Made by a program: the position numbers and the translations under genes. The notes below the pieces were generated by a model, which saw only the letters and a program-made list of their open reading frames with translations, had not been told where the DNA came from and did no database searches. A stretch of DNA of 64,000 nt from Luteibacter anthropi. GTDB lineage: Bacteria; Pseudomonadota; Gammaproteobacteria; Xanthomonadales; Rhodanobacteraceae. Position 1 is the stretch's first letter. Every line of letters begins with the position of its first letter. Shown in pieces: positions 60,025 to 64,000 of the stretch. The DNA lies in contig NZ_JAARLZ010000006.1 of NCBI RefSeq assembly GCF_011759365.1, positions 124,001 through 188,000 on the forward strand. Direction: 5' to 3'.

Positions 60025-60981
60025 ATGGCAACCACCGTGAATTCGGACCTGGTCATCTACAACGACCTGGCCCAGACCGCCTACCTGGAGCGCATCCAGG
60101 ACGTGATCGACATCTTCAACGCCGCGTCCGCCGGCGCGTTTGTCCTCGCCAACGAACTGATCGAAGGCGACCTGCGCAAGCGGGCGTTCTACAAGCTCGG
60201 CGGCTCGATCTCGCATCGCGACGTCAACTCCGTCGGCAAGGTCGATGCGCAGAAAATCGGCGCTGGCGAAATGGTCGGTGTGAAGGTGCCATTCAAGTAC
60301 GGCCCGTACGAGACCACCGAAGAAGCCTTCAAGCGCCGCGCGCGCTCGCTGGAGGAGTTCTCCGAACTGGTCGGTCAGGACTACGCCGACGCCGTGCTGG
60401 AAGGCTACGTGCAGTACGCCATGGCAGGCCTGAAGGCCGCGATCGGTGCGAACGCGAACATGGTCGCCACCGGCAGCTTCGCGACCGATGGCAAGAAGGT
60501 CCTGACCAAGGGCATGCGCAAGTTCGGGGACCGCTTCGCGCGCATCTCCCTGTGGACCATGGATTCGTCGACCTACTTCGACATGGTCGACCAGGCCATT
60601 GCCGAGAAGGTGTACGAAGAAGCCGGCGTCGTGATCTACGGCGGCCAGCCGGGCACCATGGGCAAGCCGGTCCTGGTCTCGGACACCATCCCGGCCGACA
60701 CGATCTTCGGCCTCCAGGCGGGTGCCATCAAGGTCACCGAGTCGCAGCCCCCAGGCTTCCGCTCGTACCCGATCAACGACCAGGAGAACCTGGGAATGGG
60801 CTTCCGTGCCGAGGGCACCTTCAATCTGGACCTGCTGGGCTACAGCTGGAAGGATTCGGCCGGCGGTGTGAATCCCACGCTGGCGTCGATCGGCTCCGGC
60901 GCCAACTGGACCAAGTACGCCACCAGCGACAAGGTCACCGCTGGCGTTCTCATCAACCTGGCTGCCCAGCAGGGCGGCTGA
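60025..60981 (+). CDS. Major capsid protein
   Basis: 318 residues. MATTVNSDLVIYNDLAQTAYLERIQDVIDIFNAASAGA and VDAQKIGAGEMVGVKVPFKYGPYETTEEAFKRRA match HK97-like capsid proteins of this phage type. Follows scaffold by 11 bp. Confidence 0.9.
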   Translation: MATTVNSDLVIYNDLAQTAYLERIQDVIDIFNAASAGAFVLANELIEGDLRKRAFYKLGGSISHRDVNSVGKVDAQKIGAGEMVGVKVPFKYGPYETTEEAFKRRARSLEEFSELVGQDYADAVLEGYVQYAMAGLKAAIGANANMVATGSFATDGKKVLTKGMRKFGDRFARISLWTMDSSTYFDMVDQAIAEKVYEEAGVVIYGGQPGTMGKPVLVSDTIPADTIFGLQAGAIKVTESQPPGFRSYPINDQENLGMGFRAEGTFNLDLLGYSWKDSAGGVNPTLASIGSGANWTKYATSDKVTAGVLINLAAQQGG

Positions 60982-61026
60982 TCCATGGCGGGCGGCTCCG
61001 GCTCGGAGCCGTCCATGGGAGCGAGC

Positions 61027-61416
61027 ATGGAACTGATCTATACCACGCAGACGTCGGCATTCGACGACGGCAAGCGCTATCGCAACCCGGCTTACTTCGA
61101 TCGCCCTGAGCCGGGTGTCACGAAGGTAACCATCGTCGGCGACTGGCCTGATGTGGCCAAGGCATACGGTGCCGTCGAGGGCGTCGATGTCGCGAAGGAG
61201 AAGGATGCCAAGGTCTCCGCTGGCCGCGCCGGTCGCGGCGGCAAGGCGTCCGGCGGCACGGGTTCCGGTGGTGGCAGCCAGAACAACGAGAAGCCGGTCG
61301 ACGAGCTGACCCTCGAAGAAGCGCAAGAACGCCTCAAGGCGGCAGGTATCGACTATCCTGCCGATGCCGACGAAGCGGCCCTGCGCGAACTCCTGAAGGC
61401 CAACCAGCAGGCGTAA
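61027..61416 (+). CDS. Hypothetical head protein with Gly/Ala-rich linker
   Basis: 129 residues: N-terminal beta part (MELIYTTQTSAFDDGKRYRNPAYFDRPEP), long Gly-Ser-Ala linker, C-terminal HeH/SAP-like helices (LTLEEAQERLKAAGIDYPADADEAALRELLKA). The terminal pair of helices resembles a SAP-like DNA- or protein-binding motif. GGGAG precedes ATG 61027. Confidence 0.65.
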   Translation: MELIYTTQTSAFDDGKRYRNPAYFDRPEPGVTKVTIVGDWPDVAKAYGAVEGVDVAKEKDAKVSAGRAGRGGKASGGTGSGGGSQNNEKPVDELTLEEAQERLKAAGIDYPADADEAALRELLKANQQA

Positions 61417-61419
61417 CCC

Positions 61420-61920
61420 ATGCTCATCATCGAAGACGGCACCGGAAAACCTGACGCCGAGTCCTACGCCACGGCGGAGGATCTGGCCATGTACGCGGCC
61501 AAGCGCGGCGTCACGGTGCCGGACGACGATGCAGCGCGTGAGGTGCTGCTGGTCAAGGCGATGGACAAGCTCGGCGAATACGATGCGCGGTGGTTGGGCT
61601 GCCGCGCTTCGGCCACTCAAGCGCTGGCATGGCCTCGCAAGGACGTTTGGCTCAACGACATGCGCTTCTCGACGAGCTCGATTCCGAGGGAACTGCAATA
61701 CGCCCAGCTGGCCTTTGCCATCGAGGCAGTGAAGAACGACCTGCAGAAGACCGTCACGCCGCAGGACACCGGCCCGGTGATTGAAAAGACCGTGGACGGC
61801 GCGGTGACGGTCAAATACGCCAACCCCGGCAAGGTGCTCCCCGTGAGTGCCTTCGCCAAGCCGGAGGCGCTGGTCAATGTGCTGCTGAAACGCGGCGGGC
61901 TCTTCGCAATTCGAGCGTAA
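61420..61920 (+). CDS. DnaT-like/head-tail connector protein
   Basis: 166 residues; DAESYATAEDLAMYAAKRG and WLGCRASATQALAWPRKDVW are the pattern of the phage DnaT-like/head-tail adaptor family. 3 bp after the preceding gene and before a closure protein, which fits a connector role. Confidence 0.7.
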   Translation: MLIIEDGTGKPDAESYATAEDLAMYAAKRGVTVPDDDAAREVLLVKAMDKLGEYDARWLGCRASATQALAWPRKDVWLNDMRFSTSSIPRELQYAQLAFAIEAVKNDLQKTVTPQDTGPVIEKTVDGAVTVKYANPGKVLPVSAFAKPEALVNVLLKRGGLFAIRA

Positions 61921-61922
61921 CC

Positions 61923-62276
61923 ATGGCTTTCTACGACGATATGGCGGCGACGGTAACGGAGCTGCTGGACGAGTTCGGCCGCGAGATGGCGTTGCGTCGA
62001 TCAGCAGAGTCGTCGTACGACCCGGCGACAGGTGAGACGACGGGCGGCGGCAAGGTCGACTTGCCAACGATCGGCCTATTTCGCTCGATGACGGCCGAGT
62101 ACGCGGCGACGAATCAAGTGTTGGCCGGCGACCGCCTGGCGATCGTCGATGCGTCGCAGGAGCCAGGAGCATCCGACCGACTTGTGGCCGGAACGGATGT
62201 GCTGACCATCGTGCGCATCGAGGCCATCAACCCCGCGGGCACGCCGCTGGCATATCGCCTACAAGTGAGGTCGTGA
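61923..62276 (+). CDS. Head closure-type protein
   Basis: 117 residues. Beta-rich: RSAESSYDPATGETTGGGKV and RLAIVDASQEPGASDRLVAGTDVLTIVRIE resemble head-closure proteins. Its stop overlaps the next gene. Confidence 0.6.
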   Translation: MAFYDDMAATVTELLDEFGREMALRRSAESSYDPATGETTGGGKVDLPTIGLFRSMTAEYAATNQVLAGDRLAIVDASQEPGASDRLVAGTDVLTIVRIEAINPAGTPLAYRLQVRS

Positions 62277-62821
62277 TGCCTGGATTCCGAGAGAGCGTCG
62301 CTGCTTTCGCGAAGCTGGAGAAAGGTCGAATCGATCAACAGGTGAGGACGCTGACGCTCACGCTTTTCACCGACATCATTCTCCAATCACCCGTGGGAAA
62401 CGAAGAGCTTTGGGCGGTTAACCGTTCAGCGAGGTACTACAACGATTCGGTGAAAGATTGGAATGATGCGCTCAAAGAGAATCCCGATAACGTCACCAAG
62501 GCAGGCAGGTTAAAACCTGGCCGAAAGCTCCACGATCGGATGGATATCACGAAGCCGGATGGGTACGTCGGCGGTCGATTTCGAGGGAATTGGCAGACAA
62601 GCATTGCAGCGCCTGCAACCGGAACTATCGATCGTGTAGATCCGAGCGGATCCTCTACTATCAGCGAAGTGCTTAGAAACATGGGCGGAGCAGGGACGGT
62701 GACATTTCTCGTCAACAACCTCCCATATTCACAGGTGCTTGAGTACGAGAGTCACAGTTCCCAAGCCCCCGCAGGCATGGTCAGAATCAGCATGGCAAGA
62801 ATCTCCAGCGGCCTGAGTTAG
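62273..62821 (+). CDS. HK97 gp10-like tail completion protein
   Basis: 182 residues. Helical start (AAFAKLEKGRIDQQVRTLTLTLFTDIILQSPVG), then the GYVGGRFRGNWQTS motif (about 95-110) and NNLPYSQVLEYESHSSQAP, typical of gp10-type tail completion. GTG 62273 or ATG 62276. Confidence 0.78.
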   Translation: MMPGFRESVAAFAKLEKGRIDQQVRTLTLTLFTDIILQSPVGNEELWAVNRSARYYNDSVKDWNDALKENPDNVTKAGRLKPGRKLHDRMDITKPDGYVGGRFRGNWQTSIAAPATGTIDRVDPSGSSTISEVLRNMGGAGTVTFLVNNLPYSQVLEYESHSSQAPAGMVRISMARISSGLS

Positions 62822-62856
62822 GCCACATGCCGCCAAGCTTTGCCTGTTCTTATGTA

Positions 62857-63381
62857 TCAAATAGGAGCTGTAGAAACCCCGTACATGCGAGCGATTTCTA
62901 CATTGGTCTTACCGGCCTCAATCAGTCGCTTTATGGCTGAAACGCTTCCTTCATCAAGTTTGGCTGCGCCCTTCTGGCTACCGCATGAGGCGAAGAGGCC
63001 AAGTGCTGCGGCATGGACCTGATTTTGAGCACGAGAGCACCATTCAAGGTTCTCAGAGGCGTTGTTCCACTTGTCGGCATCACGATGATTAACTTCATCG
63101 TAGCTAAAAGGGTTGGAGCAGAAGGCGGCGGCCACCAACCGATGCACAAGGTGGGTCCTGATGATTGGACCATCACTGAGGCGGACGCTGGCGTAGCCTT
63201 GGCTGTGACGGACGGGGCTGAGAATTCGACCTTCGAAATGACGCAGCCTTCCATCGCAAAACTTTCGTTCGCGCGGTATGGATCGGATTCGGCCGAGGTC
63301 TGAAGCCTCGTAAATGCCCTCATACCCAGAAATAGGCAGCCACCGTTCGTTCACACGCACCTCGCTAACTGTCGTCTTCAT
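62857..63381 (-). CDS. NUMOD4-HNH homing endonuclease (free-standing)
   Basis: 174 residues. NUMOD4 (ERWLPISGYEGIYEASDLGRIRSI), HNH (VHRLVAAAF... EVNHRDADKWNNASENLEWCSRAQN) and a C-terminal helix-turn-helix (KRLIEAGKTNVEIARMYGVS). It lies on the opposite strand between two tail genes and interrupts their tight spacing. Mobile intron-less homing gene. Confidence 0.9.
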   Translation of the reverse strand: MKTTVSEVRVNERWLPISGYEGIYEASDLGRIRSIPRERKFCDGRLRHFEGRILSPVRHSQGYASVRLSDGPIIRTHLVHRLVAAAFCSNPFSYDEVNHRDADKWNNASENLEWCSRAQNQVHAAALGLFASCGSQKGAAKLDEGSVSAIKRLIEAGKTNVEIARMYGVSTAPI

Positions 63382-63397
63382 AAGGGAATACTAAGGC

Positions 63398-63814
63398 ATG
63401 TCGGAGTTCGCTATTAATGCTGCGCTCGTGAGGGCGTGGCAGGGGGCAGGGCTTGCCTATCCGACGGCGTACGAGGGTAAGGCGTTCACGCCAGAACAGG
63501 GGAAGCCCTGGGCGGCGCTGTACCTGCTTCCCGCAGGCACGATGCCCGCCGCTATCGGCGCTCAGGCACCCCTCGAGCACGTCGGCATCCTGCAAATCGA
63601 TCTGAACCATCCGCTGGACACCGGGGCACCGGTGATGCTGAAGGCCGCTGACACCGTCGCATCGCGATTCACGCCCGGCGCGTCGTTCGTGTTCGAGGGC
63701 ACGAAGGTCAACATTGAGCGCTGCGCGCGCTCATCCATTCGCCGGTCGGAAGGCTGGCTCACCCTGTCGCTGTCCATCCGTTACCGGAGCTGGCAGCACC
63801 GCGTCACCCCGTAA
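63398..63814 (+). CDS. DUF4128 tail terminator-like protein
   Basis: 138 residues matching DUF4128: AALVRAWQGAGLAYPTAYEGKAFTPEQGKPWAALYLLPA...VGILQIDLNHPLDTG. Follows the HNH insert; its start is 17 bp after that gene. Ends the tail tube. Confidence 0.78.
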   Translation: MSEFAINAALVRAWQGAGLAYPTAYEGKAFTPEQGKPWAALYLLPAGTMPAAIGAQAPLEHVGILQIDLNHPLDTGAPVMLKAADTVASRFTPGASFVFEGTKVNIERCARSSIRRSEGWLTLSLSIRYRSWQHRVTP

Positions 63815-63825
63815 CGGAGACCCCA

Positions 63826-64000
63826 ATGACCGCTGGCATTGCCGCATCTGGCGCTCGCGCCGCGTATTTCTATGCCCTGGAGAATGCCGACGGCACGCTC
63901 CCGGTGAATCCGGCATTCAAGCCGATCCGCCTCACCCAGAACGGCTTGCAGGAGCAGGCCAACGACATCCAGTCGAACGAGCTGGTGCCGGATCGTCATC
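63826..64000 (+). CDS. Tail tube protein, N-terminal part (cut by window edge)
   Basis: MTAGIAASGARAAYFYALE and PVNPAFKPIRLTQNGLQ are like the start of siphovirus tail tube proteins. GGAG lies upstream. Continues beyond the window; its presence with a tail terminator indicates a long-tailed (siphovirus) phage. Confidence 0.75.
   Translation, partial: MTAGIAASGARAAYFYALENADGTLPVNPAFKPIRLTQNGLQEQANDIQSNELVPDRH

Larger units (their letters stand above)
29229..64000. mobile_element. Siphovirus-type prophage, left part (continues past window)
   Basis: Starts at an attL in tRNA-Leu and holds, in lambdoid order, integrase, leftward recombination operon, CI/Cro immunity region, O-P replication genes, NinB, Q-like gene, lysis genes, terminase, portal, head and tail genes to the right edge. 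At least 34.8 kb are present, and tail genes run beyond it. No frameshift in a structural gene was seen, so it could be active. Confidence 0.97.

Noticed and set aside
59983-62172. Antisense frame of 729 codons over the capsid and connector genes
   Set aside because: The plus strand carries an ordered head-gene set; the antisense translation lacks any domain.

Overview
The window looks like chromosome of a GC-rich gammaproteobacterium of the Xanthomonadales, most likely the Rhodanobacteraceae (Luteibacter/Dyella-like). This is inferred from the imuA-imuB-dnaE2 mutasome cassette, the REP pairs, the TonB-dependent receptor style and a phage gene of the XF1762 family. It has two parts: about 29.2 kb of ordinary chromosome, then a siphovirus-type prophage that runs off the right edge.

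Chromosome (1-29,229). In order: the start of an OmpR-family response regulator (cut by the left edge); a small DUF2384-like pair; a low-molecular-weight protein tyrosine phosphatase; a MASE1-only membrane protein; a large TonB-dependent receptor with a long upstream region; tRNA-Ala(CGC); an NTF2-like exported protein; RNase D; a TPR/formylglycine-generating-enzyme-like protein; a LysE-type exporter; the SOS mutagenesis cassette (UmuD-like S24 protein, ImuA, ImuB, DnaE2); a DUF1330-like/hydrolase pair; RidA with a divergent LysR; a beta-propeller protein; a hydrolase/TetR pair; a GNAT acetyltransferase; and a pirin-DoxX-F420-reductase-like gene set divergent from a LysR regulator. Two copies of the same inverted REP pair lie at 6.6 and 12.7 kb.

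Prophage (29,229-64,000+). The left junction (attL) is a 3' fragment of tRNA-Leu(CAA), so the intact tRNA should lie beyond the right end. Next come integrase and a DUF4224 (excisionase-type) gene, then a long, tightly overlapping leftward early operon with YqaJ-type exonuclease, RecT, a KTSC protein, a free FtsK-gamma domain and many small proteins. It is driven from a promoter (pL) at 40.3 kb. The immunity region (44.6-45.7 kb) has a LexA-like CI repressor and a divergent Cro. Five copies of one operator, TACC-N5-GGTA, are split between pL (two) and the CI-Cro gap (three), as in lambda OL/OR. Rightward genes follow: CII-like, an O-like initiator carrying iterons inside its own gene, P-like, NinB, YbcO-like nuclease, RuvC-like resolvase and a Q-like protein, followed by a promoter/terminator pair that fits pR'-tR'. 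The late genes are GH19 endolysin, small membrane proteins, DUF2280 and TerL terminase, DUF4055 portal, MuF, scaffold, capsid, connectors, tail terminator and tail tube.

Non-essential cargo is scattered through it: secreted and membrane proteins directly downstream of cI (the position of lambda rexAB), a DUF4760 membrane protein next to a probable small RNA, a BRCT protein, three counter-oriented small genes at the borders of the rightward modules, and a free-standing NUMOD4-HNH endonuclease among the tail genes. The sequence-based highlights are the two-site operator system, the probably leaderless cro mRNA, the iteron origin inside the O-like gene, the FtsK-gamma protein and the rex-position genes.
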